From NCBI GenBank assembly GCA_038232935.1, contig JBBSMX010000004.1, positions 1-64,000 of the forward strand: a DNA stretch of 64,000 bases, in the 5' to 3' direction. Positions 63,987-64,000 of the stretch are shown here, piece after piece. The position numbers and the translations under genes were made by a program. The notes beneath the pieces are model-generated. The model was not told where the DNA came from. It worked only from the letters and a program-made list of their open reading frames with translations, and did not search any database. How positions within the stretch are numbered: position 1 is the stretch's first letter; each line of letters begins with the position of its first letter. Source of the DNA: JBBSMX01 sp038232935 (GTDB lineage: Bacteria > Bacteroidota > Rhodothermia > Rhodothermales > JANQRZ01).

Positions 63987-64000
63987 GAGGGTACCTCGTT

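Overview
The window reads as chromosomal DNA of a high-GC bacterium of the Bacteroidota/Rhodothermota lineage, most likely a Rhodothermales-type organism. The evidence is at least seven secreted proteins ending in a type IX secretion (T9SS) type A sorting domain (the 'YPNP...VYDVLGR...G.YLLR' pattern), outer-membrane barrel proteins ending in Phe, and promoter-like TTG-N19-TAnnTT sequences. The taxon is inferred; no rRNA or tRNA gene is present.

Region 1 (about 215-38050) is one long plus-strand type VI secretion system (T6SS) locus. It is of the proteobacterial-style 'type i' kind, with a complete TssJ-TssL-TssM membrane complex and a ClpV recycler, not the reduced T6SSiii usual in Bacteroidota. 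The order is tagH(FHA)-tssJ-tssK-tssL-tssM-tagF-tssA-tssB-tssC-hcp-tssE-tssF-tssG-tssH(clpV)-vgrG-PAAR-vgrG-Rhs-pentapeptide protein-DUF2169-fused TssB/TssC paralogue-FHA/lytic transglycosylase fusion-PP2C phosphatase-Ser/Thr kinase with PEGA domains. The last genes with TagH and TagF look like a threonine-phosphorylation control circuit plus a dedicated cell-wall-opening enzyme. The spike/adaptor block has no recognisable toxin or immunity gene.

Region 2 (38133-43354) holds two TPR/CsgG-like envelope proteins (one a lipoprotein), a T9SS-sorted protein and an outer-membrane barrel. It is closed by a near-perfect intrinsic terminator at 43380-43420.

Region 3 (43484-51690) is a stress and redox-signalling block. 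It contains a universal stress protein, then a tight four-gene operon (response regulator/Grx-like/TrxR-like fusion; Kef-type antiporter with TrkA and glutaredoxin-like domains; UBP-type zinc finger; cNMP-domain histidine kinase), then a DUF892 ferritin-like protein and a short-chain dehydrogenase.

Region 4 (51700-63986) is a T9SS cargo island: an M43-type metalloprotease gene interrupted by two frameshifts (one at a (CT)8 tract in its signal peptide), a BNR-like protein and a small secreted protein on the plus strand, then on the minus strand a subtilase/beta-helix protein and two tandem paralogues. Two related remnants of an outer-membrane protein C-terminus, each next to a GTAGGGGC palindrome, flank the plus-strand part.

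No insertion sequence, integrase, CRISPR array, tRNA or rRNA was seen. Most long antisense open frames are GC-driven shadows.
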